Part shown: in pieces, positions 1 to 10,763 of the stretch
Layout of the letters: every line of letters starts with the position of its first letter
Numbering within the stretch: the first letter of the stretch is position 1
DNA from: Anthonomus grandis grandis
Lineage: Eukaryota; Arthropoda; Insecta; Coleoptera; Curculionidae
DNA: 64,000 nucleotides
Assembly (NCBI RefSeq): GCF_022605725.1
Contig: NC_065546.1
Location: 36,638,227-36,702,226, forward strand
Direction of reading: 5' to 3'
Made by a program: the position numbers and the translations under genes
The notes under the pieces: generated by a model
The model's database searches: none
Told to the model about the DNA's origin: nothing
The model's input: the letters and a program-made list of their open reading frames with translations, nothing else

Positions 1-960
1 ATAGTTGTTGGAATTGCGTGATGCTGCTACACTTCTATTACGCAAAAGTTATTTTTAGTACACATTTTCAAATAGTACAAAATTGTATTCATATTCTCAT
101 ATTTTATAGTATTATTTGTCACCTAGTTTAACTTTATAATTATATCAAAAATGGATCCATAAGCCATTTTGTGGCCCAAGGCTTCACATCACTGAAAATT
201 GATGAAAGTGTTTTAATACAACAAATATTTAATTACTACAAAATTTTATTAATATTTTATACTATTTGTCTCAATTAACCTCGTTACTGGAGCCAGCAGG
301 CCCTAGGGAGGAAAGCAAAGCAACCCTAGCTTGACCAATAAAAAAAAATAAAAACAAACTCCCGCTGATTTATTACCAAATGTTTTTTCATCCCGCGGCT
401 TTTGTCATGTATAAATTTCAGTTTTATGTGGATTTTCCACTATAGTTTCATTGTGTTTTATGATTATTTGCCATATGGGAAAACACTGGGAGCATATTGA
501 TTTTTTTGTTAAATGAGCATGTTTTTGTGCAGCTCATTTTATATTGATATAATTTAAGATTAAAAAAAATATTAAATAAGTTTTCGAAAAACCTTTTTTT
601 TTTGAAGCAAATGCCAACACTCTCGGTATATCTCTCCCAAGATAGTCACATTTAAAACCCTTTTCAACCCATTTTCATTATTTATCTTCTGAGGGTATTT
701 TTTGAGAATTTCCTGGGTGAGGCCTGACGTAAAAGAAACTCATAGCATAAATATAGCCAAACTTCTATTGGTCACCATGTTTTACATTAAAATTATATTA
801 AAAATTTGCCTCTCAAAGGGTTTTTTTGAAGGTTGTTAATTTAAATGCAAAATTTATGATAAGTTGATTATTGGAATTACGTGATGATCTGAGTCCATGC
901 ACAAGACGTTTTTAGCACAACTCTCTCAACTTTCTACTGAAATCTTGTAGTATTTGTCAC
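1..960. repeat. AT-rich repeat family R, copy 1
   Basis: Roughly 240-840 is clearly homologous to 15560-16040: the same order of short blocks, including TATTTGCCATATGG, TCTCTCCCAAG and GTGAGGCCTGACGT. A head motif close to GGAATTGCGTGATG is present at about 10 and again at about 868; related heads occur at about 15474 and 33161. On the minus strand both long copies share a stretch (about 640-780 here) that translates to a signal-peptide-like start followed by similar residues, but this copy has a stop in it. No transposase or reverse transcriptase is visible. It could be an unclassified non-autonomous element or a duplicated host segment. Confidence 0.6.
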
Positions 961-1579
961 TTCCTTTGTTACAAGAAGGAGGAAACATTACTATATATAT
1001 TATAGGAGCTTCATAAAGCCTCTTAATTTGAATTCCAAATTGAAAATAAATTTATTTATCGTTAAAACAGCAAACATAATTAATCGTTTACAATAGATAA
1101 GCGATTATGATAAATAGAACCATGCTTCAATTTCGAAACCGTTAATACAGGTGCAAACCTGTGTGGCAAGGCCCTTTTAAAAAAACGAATAATAAATAAA
1201 AAACAAAGAATAGTAATTAACCTGACCAATATAGATACTTTTTTTAATACAAATTTGTAATAATACAGTTTTTGTTTTTCAGTGAAAGAAATTCTAGAGG
1301 GATTTTAGGTTTGATAGACGCGCAAGGAATGCAAAGGAAAAACATGGCATGTAAACAAATGCTACTTGTAAAGAACAAACTTTAGATAGAGGCGAGTGGA
1401 TACCAAAGCCCTGAAAATATATACCGCCATTTTCGTGTGTTTTTATACATTAATTGTATTTACATTTAATTAAATTAAATGAAATTAATTCACATTAATT
1501 TCAAATTAAATGAATCGTTCCATTGTTGTTTTTCAAGAAGATATTTTTAAATACTCCTATTTATAATTGTTTAACATCC

Positions 1580-1867
1580 TCAGGTAATTAATTCTAAAAT
1601 TGAGAGTCTACAAAAACAAAAGATTTTTTTTAAATTTGCGTTTCTATGCTGTAGCACTCTAAATAAGTTTATAAATCTAGAGTTATACCAATCAACATGA
1701 TTTCTAAAATTATTTATTAAATATAAAGGCTCTCCAGTTTTTAAAATATTACAAATAAAGGTGTCCATATGGCATTTTCTTCGTTTTTTTTTCATATTTA
1801 ACATAGAATTGTTATTTAAATATGAAGTAATATGATTCCTAAATGATATTTTGAATGTAAAACGCAT
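1580..1867 (-). pseudogene. Family A non-LTR, ORF2 C-terminal fragment
   Basis: The translated segment (motifs NMKKKRRKCHM, RFINLFRVLQHR) aligns with the C-terminal peptide at 41699-41992 of the plus-strand copy (MKNRRKYHMYS, RFINLFRIPQHR). This region follows the reverse transcriptase in Jockey-type ORF2 proteins and has no known catalytic role. It is a dead fragment cut off from the RT domain by deletion. Confidence 0.75.
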
Positions 1868-2295
1868 ACAGCAGTTTTAAAGTTTTTGTTTAGAGAAAGC
1901 AGTCGCTTTGAAAACATCAGAGTAATCGAGCAAAGAACGAACTAGCGAATTACATAAATAATGTTTAGTTTATTAGACCATATAGCTTTTTTAAGCAATG
2001 TTAAGCTTATTTTTAATAGGAGTTTGAAATGTAATATTACTGCCAAAATAGACGCCCTAATTTTTGACCTTATTGACTACTGATAGCTGAACCTGTGCAT
2101 GAATCTGTGCATGAAAATTAGAGGAAACCTCAAAAGCAGTTTTGCCACGACCTAATACTGGGTTAAATAAGATTTTGAAGCATTTAATTTAAAGTTGTGT
2201 TCTTGTGAAAAATTGTCCTTTTCCTTATATAATCTAATAGGGGATATCTCCCCAATATCCTTTTTAAATCCTTAAGATTTTGACGAAAGATACAA

Positions 2296-2582
2296 TTAGA
2301 AATCATCCGCATATTGCTGTGATGTTGAGTGTTTTATACAAGATATCATGTCACCAACAAATAAAGAAAAAAGCAATGGACCCAAAATGGAACGTTGTGG
2401 GTTACCTGTAGATACAGTGTGGTAAATAGAATTTTCAGTGCAAGATTTTTTATTAAGAGCTACGCAATGAGCAATTTTTTCTTTATTAATTAATTCTTTA
2501 TTTTTTCTGATTTCATTAAAAAGGTTAACCAAAATGGTAGAAGTATGAAAGTTATTTCTAAAACTTGCCTGGCATTCAGGAA
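2296..2582 (-). pseudogene. Family A non-LTR reverse-transcriptase fragment
   Basis: The minus-strand translation contains ECQASFRNNF, SILGPLLFSLF and QQYADDF, which match DCQSGFRKNF, SILGPLLFSLY and QQYADDS in the plus-strand copy at 39.8-41.2 kb. YADD is the catalytic motif of the RT palm. The segment that normally carries the first catalytic aspartate (LLDFSRAFD in the other copy) is deleted, so it cannot be functional. The N-terminal side is interrupted by a piggyBac insertion at the TTAA at 2583-2586, and the same reading resumes at 5342. Confidence 0.85.
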
Positions 2583-2599
2583 TTAACACGTTAACTACC

Positions 2600-2664
2600 G
2601 TGTGTACCATATATGGACACAGTCAATTTTTATTCAGCGCCATGTGTACCACCAGTGGACACAG
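2600..2664. repeat. Subterminal repeats of piggyBac 1, 3' side
   Basis: Two direct copies of a motif of about 23 bp, GTGTACCA-(5 to 6 nt)-TGGACACAG, at 2600-2622 and 2641-2664. The first copy is nearly self-complementary around ATAT. Related copies lie near the other end at 5171-5196 (same orientation) and 5111-5134 (inverted). The placement fits transposase-binding sites, which is an inference. Confidence 0.75.
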
Positions 2665-2939
2665 AACTTCTTACCTTCCAAGCCATGTATACATGGGGCG
2701 GCCACATTAAGCGTTGACTGAAATGTATGTATGGATTGGTCTGGCGTAGGAAATAGTTTGTTTGAGAATGGCTCGGGAATATTTTTGTTTTTCGAAATAA
2801 TATGACACAAAATATTGACGTTTTTAAATGATTAAGGTTTATTTTTTCAATGGGCAGTAATTTAACATGTAAAATTGTTATTTATAATTATAAAATAAAC
2901 AAACTAATTTTAAAAACAAAATACTTCAAAATGAAAAGA

Positions 2940-4968
2940 TTATTTTATATTTTTAAAAACATGTTTCTGGAAAAAACACTCCATACAAATAAAAATATTT
3001 TCGTCACAACCTAGACATACGTAGGAAACTCTTTTGGTATTTTTTACAGCATAATTACGCCCCTGTTCTTGTGAGTTTTTTTCGTAGCAATATCTGCACC
3101 TGCCACTTTTTAGCTTTTTCTCGTTATCTGTCTTTTCGGAAACTTTGTGCTCTTTTGAGGGATTCATTGGGATTGGCGGTACTGCCGTTTCCAAAAGAGG
3201 CATGGCAAGATTTTCTTTGAAAGTCGTTATTGAAATTTTTTTCTCGTTAATTTTATTGTACAGATTTAAGGCATTTACGACTGAGGTACCTGTGATAAAT
3301 TCAAAGGCCAATTTTGTGTACCATTTAATTGACTTTCTAAGAGAATTTGAATAAGCTGACATTTGGTCTGACATATCAACAAATAATTTGGCCTTATTAT
3401 AGTCGATTATTGCAGAAGGTTTGAGCCTAGGACCCTCTCTATGGTGTACTTCCTTTAGTTCATCTGTATGTTTTGTGGATAAGAAGAGCACGTCCCTCTT
3501 GTCATGCCACCTCATAACAACAACTTTATTTTTATTTTGTTTTGCAACAATTTCCCCTTTTTTTAATTTTGCATCAACTACAGACTTTGGTAGGTTTCTT
3601 CTGTTTTTACGAATCGTTCCAACTAGATGAGTTGATCTATTTTGCAAGTTTTCCGCAAGAGGAATAGAGGTGTACCAATTGTCTGCAAAAAGGGTCCGGC
3701 CACTATCAAGCAATGGTTACAACATTTCCATAACAATAGATTCCGCAACCGATTGTCCATTTATTTTCTTTTTACCACAATATACTTTCAGGCTGTAAGT
3801 AAATCCTCCATCTAGACATACTTTATAAACTTTAATGCCGAACTTATGTTGTTTTCCTTTTATATACTATCGAAAGGATAATTTACCTCGGAAAGGTATC
3901 ATGGTTTCATCGATGCAAAGAGACTCTTCTGGAATAATGCAGAAAGAAGCATTCTTGTTCAGCATATCAACAAGGCATTGAATTTTATGAAGCCGGTCAT
4001 TAGGAGGACAATCTTCATTATTTGCCAAATGAAACATACGAAAAAGCAGCTCAAATCTATTCCGCGGCAAATATTTTGATATTTCGTTTTTATATAATGG
4101 ATGTTTGCGCCAATAATCTTTTAGTGATGGTTTTTTATCCAATCCCATCCAAATTAAAATAGCAATAAATGTTCGTATTTCGTTATAATTAGTATCCACC
4201 CATGCATTTAGGCGAGAATATTGGCTAATATTTTCATTCGTTATGGCAAGAATAATTTGCTGTTCCGCGTATCTATTTGTTTCGACAACGATCTTATTAA
4301 TAACATCGTCGGATACAAGTAATTCAAAAAAATGAAGTTCATCCTTACCGCGCATTTGGGTCTGCAAGGTTAGTGAAATTCCAATATTCATTGGTATATA
4401 GAGTGAATGTCGAAAAATTTCCTGAAGCTGGTCTCCACTCCATTCTTTCATCATTGCCTGAAGAATCTATGTCTATATCTAACTGAGCAGATGTTGAAGG
4501 CTCTGAAGTATCTAAAAAAATTGAGGGGTAGTGTATAAGAAGTATCATTACTAGGAAGAAAAAAAATATGAATTTTAGACGTTAAATTTGATATACATAA
4601 GTATTCCACTTAGTTTCGTACGCGAGTTATTATATTGAAACTTTTTACAACACTGTTTTTTTCTAATAACATTTTAGAAAATAAACTATGTATAAAAAAT
4701 GGAATTGCCAAACCTCCTACGTACCTAACTGACATACATACTTAATTTTTTTCTTTTTAGGGCGGTCTTCTTCAGAACTGCTTGAAGATATCTCGCCGGC
4801 CAAATATGTCGGATCCAAATCAGAATCTGAGATATTTGAAAACTCGTCACTCATGTCGAGGTCTCTATAAATCTCTATTTCTTCTGCTGCAGCCTCCACT
4901 GCTTGTTGTATCTCAGTATCAGAAATAATTCTTTTGCCGCCATTGCTCCTCCAAATTATAGCCCACAA
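2940..4968 (-). pseudogene. piggyBac-type transposase, inactivated
   Basis: Domains in order: an acidic Ser/Asp/Glu-rich N-terminus with a basic run (4968-4730); a probable intron from a donor near 4735 to an acceptor at about 4513; a core with ELHFFELL and a first catalytic aspartate in CIDETMIPFRGK; a second in FADNWYTS; a third in FVDMSDQM; and a C-terminal cysteine-rich zinc-binding domain (CRYC..CLGC..CMEC). The three aspartates match the DDD triad of piggyBac transposases. Breaks: a frame change around 4340-4350, an in-frame TAG near 3867 directly after GKLSFR, and an in-frame TAA near 3716. Otherwise the length is close to that of a normal transposase. Confidence 0.9.
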
Positions 4969-5110
4969 AACAACATGTTTTTACACCGATTCTTATAGAA
5001 AGAATGACTGAAGAAGGCAACAAACATAAAATGCACGTGGTATTTGCGCTTCTAGTGAAAACCGTACAACTGCTGCCATATCTCCAGGCGAATCAACATT
5101 GACCTTGTAC

Positions 5111-5196
5111 GTGTCCAGATAAGGTACACATGGCACACGACATCAAAAAATAAAACCTGTACAATCAGGCGCCATGTGTACCATATTTGGACACAG
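5111..5196. repeat. Subterminal repeats of piggyBac 1, 5' side
   Basis: An inverted copy (GTGTCCAGATAAGGTACACA, 5111-5130) and a direct copy (GTGTACCATATTTGGACACAG, 5176-5196) of the motif found at 2600-2664. Their position upstream of the transposase start means they could also serve as promoter elements. Confidence 0.75.
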
Positions 5197-5341
5197 CTTT
5201 TTTAAACAAAAAAAAGCAAAAATTACATAAATTTTTACACATGCGTTCGTTATGATGCACACAGACACTGTTTTTAATAAAAAAGTTACGTGGCCCGTAG
5301 GACCCGGTAATTTTTTTTTCTAATTGGGACTGGCGTGTTAA

Positions 5342-5415
5342 AGAATGTAATTTAATTAATGCCCAAATTTGTTGGTAAATAGACTTACAACATGAAAGGG
5401 CTAGAATTTTTTATT
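5342..5415 (-). pseudogene. Family A RT fragment beyond the piggyBac insertion
   Basis: Read on the minus strand, 5342-5390 gives QQIWALIKLHSL, which joins through the TTAA to IPECQASFR at 2580. The same stretch of the plus-strand copy is QQICSFIDFYNI-IPDCQSGFR, with identical spacing. Just upstream, KIL matches the conserved VSKIL motif with a small insertion and one stop. Confidence 0.85.
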
Positions 5416-5632
5416 TGCTTCCAACATCTCTGATGTAATAATACAAAATGCTTATGTAGAAATGGCAAAAAAAAACGCTTTATAATATCATAAAAAATTG
5501 TCTCTTATTTTGACAGGCGAAAAATAATACTACTAGAAAATATAAACCATTTTTTTCCATAAAATATTATAATAAGAAACTCTATGAAGAAGTGAACATT
5601 CAAAGTTAAATGAATGTAGATAATGTCGCTAT

Positions 5633-6652
5633 CACGAACTTATAAATATACCTGGACTGCCAATTCAATGAAAAGTAAATGACCACTACTAGGGGGCCGC
5701 CATTTTGCGTGATTGTGTCCTTTCGATGTTGGTCACCCTGACAAATTTTAATTATGCCAACTGTAGGGAAACAAAACAATTAAAGTTTTTGAGAGGTTAT
5801 GTTTACAAAAATACAAAATAGAAAGTTACATATAGGTAAGAATTTAAGATTGTTGCGTTAGATCTGTGATTTTTCTGGTACTTCTTTAAGAATTTCGTTA
5901 AAATTTATGAAAGAAAGCAATCCTTACCTAAAATGAGACAAAGTGTCAATCGACTTGGAATAGATGCGTGCACTTTAAAATATTTGTTTTATCATTCTGA
6001 TAATCTTAAATCTTATAAATCCTAATGCCGTGAAAATCATGATATTCATTTAAATTTTTGCTTATATTTACTTAACAAATTCAGTTAAAAACACTTATTT
6101 TCTTTCTATTTTTACCATTACGAGTTTTACTTTCCTTCCATGTACAGCGTTTCCACATTAATAGGTACAAACATATATAAGAATCAAAATATAGATAATT
6201 TTATGAGGGTTTGTAATAAAATTATAAAGGGTTTATATAGAAAAAATATATTATTCTGTCAACAACTCAATATATTATTCTATTATTAACAACACAGACG
6301 GACAATTCACAATAATTCGGTTTTGAGAAACTGAACCAAATACCTTTAAATAAAGATGGTGATACATTATTCACGTATTAAATAAGGAGAAAGATACATC
6401 GCCTGTTCCTGACGATATACCCAAGCGTCGTTTACAAATCGTCACAAACTAGGCAATCCGCTATACTCACACGTCAAATGTCAATTTCATTACCGTTATT
6501 TAATATATTTTTTGTTGGCAAGACTAAAAATTTTCAGAGTGCCAACATCAAAAGGACACAACCACTATAAAAATGGCGGCCACCATGCAGTGGTTATTTT
6601 TGGGTATAGTGGCCATATGCATTAGCAGTCCAGGTATATTTTTAAGTTCGTG
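5633..6652. mobile_element. Non-autonomous DNA transposon, long TIRs, 8-bp duplication
   Basis: A 1020-bp element flanked by a perfect 8-bp direct duplication GTCGCTAT (5625-5632 and 6653-6660). The inverted repeats are about 115-125 bp: both ends read CACGAACTTA(T/A)AAATATACC, then a diverged stretch, then GGCCGCCATTTT, then TTGTGTCCTTT(C/T)GATGTTGG. The interior is AT-rich and has no credible ORF (the short minus ORF at 6548-6763 lies mostly in the repeat). An 8-bp duplication is typical of hAT and P-type elements; the termini do not let me choose between them. Confidence 0.88.
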
Positions 6653-6921
6653 GTCGCTATATAGGCAACAGAGAAATAGGCAACAATATCGCAACGCCGC
6701 TGGATCGCATTGTTGATTCCACTGACACAAGTTATCTTTACCAGTGACGTTGTCACAAAACATTTACATGATGAATATTTATTATTAATAGATTATGCTT
6801 TAAATTATAAACAATATTACCGTTTATGAACTCTTTATGCGTTTTTTTTAAGGTACTTCATTAGAGTAAAGGTACTTATCTAATAAAAAGCATTTTTCTG
6901 GAAATTAAATATTTTATAAAT

Positions 6922-9366
6922 GAAGGGTACAGGGAAAAACCAGATATGTTATTTCTTTTCACATTAGAGTAATTTGAATTTTAATGTTCAAAACCAATTA
7001 TTTTTATTTCCAAACGAATATAAACATGTAGTTTACATAAAACAGAAGTTAACATTATTATAAAGTATAATGGTTTTTTGGTTTAGAAAAACTAAATACG
7101 GCTTTATTGCAAAAAATCTGCATCACTCAGGGTTTTGCAGGAACAAAAGCAGCAATGTCACCTGAAAACGACAAAAAACAGCTGCTTTTATATTTGAAAT
7201 AAAAAAGAAGATTTAATTTTTTGAAATTTTTAATATTTATTTATCAACATATTATTATAAAGAAAGTTAGAGATGAGCCATGTTTTGAAAAAATGTCACT
7301 GCTTTTGGACTGCAAAACCTCATGAGGCTAATTAGGTCGTTAAACTTAGCCTTTGGAATTGGTAATGAACCTGTAAAAAAATTACAAAAATTAATACATC
7401 TCATTTTTATTTAAAACTTTCTTATAACTTACCATCGTATACCGGAACGGGCAGCAAAAATTCTCCGCATCTTAAAGCTGAATTTCGGTTAAAGCTTTTT
7501 CCTATTAATCTAGACAAAACTGGTCCATTGTATGTTGAACGGTAATAGATAAGGCGGCTATGATCAGATGATGCCACTATTTCCTTCAAAATCTGGATTT
7601 TAAATGGGCATTTTTGTCAATATATTGTGTCTAAAAATGATTTACAATCCAGTATCATATTTTGTGACACACTCACTACAACAAACGGCGATGGTTTGGA
7701 CCGGGAATGCCTAATGACTTCTTCGAACACTTCCGGGGTCTCAAAGGAGCTCTTTAAATCCCACAATCCTACATTTTTGTCACATTCCAAAAAGGAGTGT
7801 CCTCTTATAGGAAATGTAACTTTTATTTCATTCAGATTATGAATTTTGTTGTTTACTACAAAATGAATAAATCGAAAAATGGTAAAGTTTTTATTTTGTC
7901 CTCCGGCAGAGTCACAGAAGATTTGCAGTTCTTCAACATCGTCGTCTAAATAATTATTGATAAAATGGAGAAGAAAAGATCCAACTTCGTTTGATCCTTT
8001 TTTAGCCTATCCTTCATAATGGGTATAAAAAATAGATTGACCGAAGAGAGGACATGTACATTAAAGGCGCACATAGACAATTGGCGTTTATAATACACGT
8101 CGTTAGTGGCAATTTTAGGAATTGAAATATTTTTTGCAAAATCAATACAGATGGCTTCATTTTTGTTGCTTTTTTTTGCAGCTTTTTTGGCTTGCCTTTT
8201 CCTTAAATAAAATGCCTCAGCCTTTCTTTTATGCAACTCGTTCATAACGGTTAATTCTCTAATTTCATCAGTATCAGCCAAACTTTAAAGCTTAATTTAA
8301 AATTCATCACACGTTGAGCATGTGTCACTTCTAGGGTATCCAAAAGCAATATTGAATTCTTTATTAAAGATTGTTTTGTACGTTTCATACGAGACTTTAG
8401 CACTTAGATGCTTTTACTTAAAGAGGTTAAACATCTTTTTGATTGTAAGTTCTTCTGGTAAATAGGTCTTTTTTGTATCTAGACTATAGTGGCTCTGACG
8501 ACCCTTAAAACTTTTGATGTGGTCACATATCAAACCTTTTGTTAAGTCGTCCAGCTTCCTATGAGTTGCACTATGCTTTCCACGTCTGTCCTTAGGAGCT
8601 GCACCACTTCGTTTGAGGCTTTCCTTTATATAATTTATTTTATTTTTTGTAATCCCATGAATGGATCAAAAAGCTTTGGCACACACCGGAATATCACCAT
8701 CGCGAACTCGAACTCGATACGCATAACTTGCATCATGGAAACTGTCAGTATTCTCGTTTTGACGAGGTCTTCTATGCTGGACAGGTAAGACTGTAATTAA
8801 ACCAGCTAAATAATAATTTTGCTCATCGTGAGAGCTCAGAGCATTAAAATGTCTCAAATTTCTGCTCTTTGCGCCTCATTAAGTACCTCAAAGCACTTTA
8901 ATCTTGAGCAATTACAAGGCTGTCCAGCTTCGTGAGTGAATAACTTCAACATTTTAGAGACCTCTGACATCCGACCGGTTCTCTTTCTATTTTTTGAAGG
9001 CATAATTTTGTTCTCAACGGATCCCTCCGAATCACTATTAGCCATAATGGTTTATTATTAATCACACAGACAAACAAGAAGTCACACTTTTGCGGTTACA
9101 ATAATACTGGCACGTTTTTTAAAAATGAATATTGCATCAGCCGGTTTGTTTACATGACATCGCTGGTTTTTTCCCTGGAAGTTTGGACTAAGCTGGTTTT
9201 TATTCGGTACGCTATATTTTAGATACTAATTTACGCAAGACTACGTTGGTTGTTTCCCGGTTTTAGTACTCTAAAATAAGCGTCTTCATTCGAAGAATTC
9301 AGTGGGGCGCCTCTACCGAGATTTTCAATAAAAAGTGACATATCTGGTTTTTTCCCTGTACCCTTC
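6922..9366 (-). mobile_element. Sola-like DNA transposon
   Basis: A 2445-bp element with a 28-bp terminal inverted repeat, GAAGGGTACAGGGAAAAA-CCAGATATGT at the left and its complement (one extra A) at the right, flanked by the 4-bp duplication AAAT at 6918-6921 and 9367-9370. It carries one minus-strand gene spanning 9045 to 7267. A 4-bp duplication together with this protein type fits my recollection of the Sola superfamily, but the superfamily name is from memory and not checked. About 340 bp at each end are non-coding. Confidence 0.85.
7267..9045 (-). pseudogene. Sola-like transposase gene, nearly complete, with intron
   Basis: The minus-strand reading starts MANSDSEG at 9045 and shows, in order: a Cys segment (CNCSRLKCFEV), HFNALSSHDEQNYYL, VRDGDIPVCAKAF, a GAAPKDRRGKH motif, a DTCSTCDEF motif, YYKRQLSMCAFNVHVL, IFCDSAGGQNKNFTIFRF, FPIRGHSFLECD, and a short C-terminal exon ending MAHL. 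The motifs containing CDS..GGQNKN and GHS..ECD are probable acidic catalytic sites of an RNase H-like fold (inference). Such proteins recur as uncharacterised families in insect genomes. Breaks are few: a frame change near 8855, an in-frame TGA after VCAKAF (about 8669), a TAA after LFK (about 8419), stops on the DEF side (about 8290), and a stop near 7630. The final intron, 7371-7432, has GTAAGT and TTTTACAG boundaries and joins in frame. Confidence 0.8.
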
Positions 9367-9370
9367 AAAT

Positions 9371-9835
9371 ATAATCGATTTCTTAATAAGTTTTTATTAT
9401 TCTACGTTTATGACGACAGTTATCCCTTGATATGCTGTTATTATAATATCGGTATTTACTTGTAAAAAGATCGGCCTAAATCGCCTTTTCCCATGGTACG
9501 GCACAAACGACACAAGTTTTTACTATCGTAACAGTTCACAAAAACACTTAAATGTGACCTTTTTCCTTCCCTTTTCCTCAAAAAACACAGAACTTCACAA
9601 ATGCTGAATGTAAACACAAAGCCGTTTCAAGATGACATCATCTTATGTCTGCGGTGTTGCCATCTCAAATTTTTAGAAGCGGTTTTAGGAATAAGAATGT
9701 TATAATAATTTTTTTTTGCTTTGAAGTTGTTATTTTTGCGCTTAGAATAACATATATCTATTTCTATTTTTTATTTTTAATCCAAAATCTAACATCAAAA
9801 AGTTAAATTAACATTATTATAATATGTGTTAATAT
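9371..9835. other. Unassigned AT-rich spacer
   Basis: No ORF of note, no repeat ends and no splice-flanked segment found between the Sola-like element and the mariner-type terminus at 9836. A somewhat less AT-rich stretch lies around 9600-9680. Confidence 0.5.
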
Positions 9836-10430
9836 ACAGGGTGTTCCTTAAAGACATGCTAATATTTAAAGGGACCCATTTTAAGAAAAAAAGTTTCTAT
9901 GAACATATGTCTTAAACGTCTTAACTGTTAAGATACAGGGTGTTTAAGTTTCAAAAAAAAATCAGTTTTTTAATAATAACTTAAACAATATTGTAGACAT
10001 TTTTATGAAATTTGGTACATATATTCTATGCATCAAGGCGCATTTTTGGATGTGCAAAAAATATTTTCTTTTCCAGTGGCGTCCCTACAGGTCTTCTATT
10101 AAATATTTTTAGTGAAAAAATACTACGCTACTACTTTTTCTTAAAATAAAAAACATTTTTAACATCTACAATAATTTTTTAGCAAATCTGATTATTTGGT
10201 TTTTTTTTGGCTCCGACGCATGTTTTTCGCTTAAAAAATAAAAACAATTTTACTGCAAGTTGTTGTTTACTAATTCTAGCCTTTCAATGTTCTAAGTGAA
10301 TAGATTTTTCCCACGATTTTTTTAACGGTAATATACTTATAGGTCTGAGGTCTTTAACGTGCTTTAGATTACTGATCTTTGTTAAGGTTTTATAATTTCA
10401 TCCCTCTTTACTAATAAAAATTAAAAATAT
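9836..10430. repeat. Mariner-type terminal region (left end only)
   Basis: Begins TATACAGGGTGTTCC and has a second internal TACAGGGTGTTTAAG about 97 bp further on. TA followed by CAGGGTGTT is the usual outer end of mariner-like elements in insects. I found no matching right end nearby and no transposase, so this is a truncated or solo terminus directly upstream of the family B retrotransposon. Confidence 0.5.
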
Positions 10431-10763
10431 TGCTGCTAAAAATCATAACAATTTTAAGAGAGAATTTGAGAATGTATTTTACAATTTTAAAAGAACTGAC
10501 CTACGAATACTATATGAGGATTTTTTCAACATAAATTGGGATATATCTTAGATCATGTCTTAGGCATAATACAGCAGTGTCGCAATTTTATGAAAAAGTA
10601 TATAACATTCTTGATAATAATGTTCCCAAAACTGCATGAAGAAAACGCACCTATCCTGCTTGGTTTACGCCGAAAATTATCGCAGATTTAAAGTATATTC
10701 ATTATTCACTGGAAGCGCTATAAGCGATATAGTGTTAAGCAACATCTAAACAGCTTCAAAGAA

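Larger units (their letters stand above)
2587..5337 (-). mobile_element. piggyBac-like DNA transposon 1
   Basis: A 2751-bp element bounded by TTAA duplications at 2583-2586 and 5338-5341, starting CACG and ending CGTG. Removing it and one TTAA restores an uninterrupted alignment of the host reverse transcriptase, which fixes both ends to the base. The true terminal inverted repeat is short and imperfect, but the subterminal regions carry repeated near-palindromic motifs in both orientations. It encodes a broken piggyBac transposase on the minus strand. TTAA targets and precise ends are hallmarks of this superfamily. Confidence 0.93.
1025..5415 (-). mobile_element. Non-LTR retrotransposon, family A, decayed, split by piggyBac
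   Basis: Minus-strand fragment of the element seen in better shape at 39.6-42.4 kb. Its 3' UTR end (about 1025-1170) matches 42230-42400 when reverse complemented. The coding remnants are the C-terminal segment at 1580-1867 and a reverse-transcriptase segment at 2296-2582, which continues at 5342 to about 5415 beyond an inserted piggyBac element. Parts of the RT are missing, including the lysine-rich region between the YADD motif and the C-terminal segment. Upstream of about 5415 I can no longer align it to the plus-strand copy. Confidence 0.75.

Noticed and set aside
3145..3630. Plus-strand ORFs over piggyBac 1
   Set aside because: Shadows of the minus-strand transposase, which carries the recognisable motifs.
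6548..6763. 71-codon minus-strand ORF
   Set aside because: Mostly within the inverted repeat of the 1020-bp non-autonomous element, with no homology signs.
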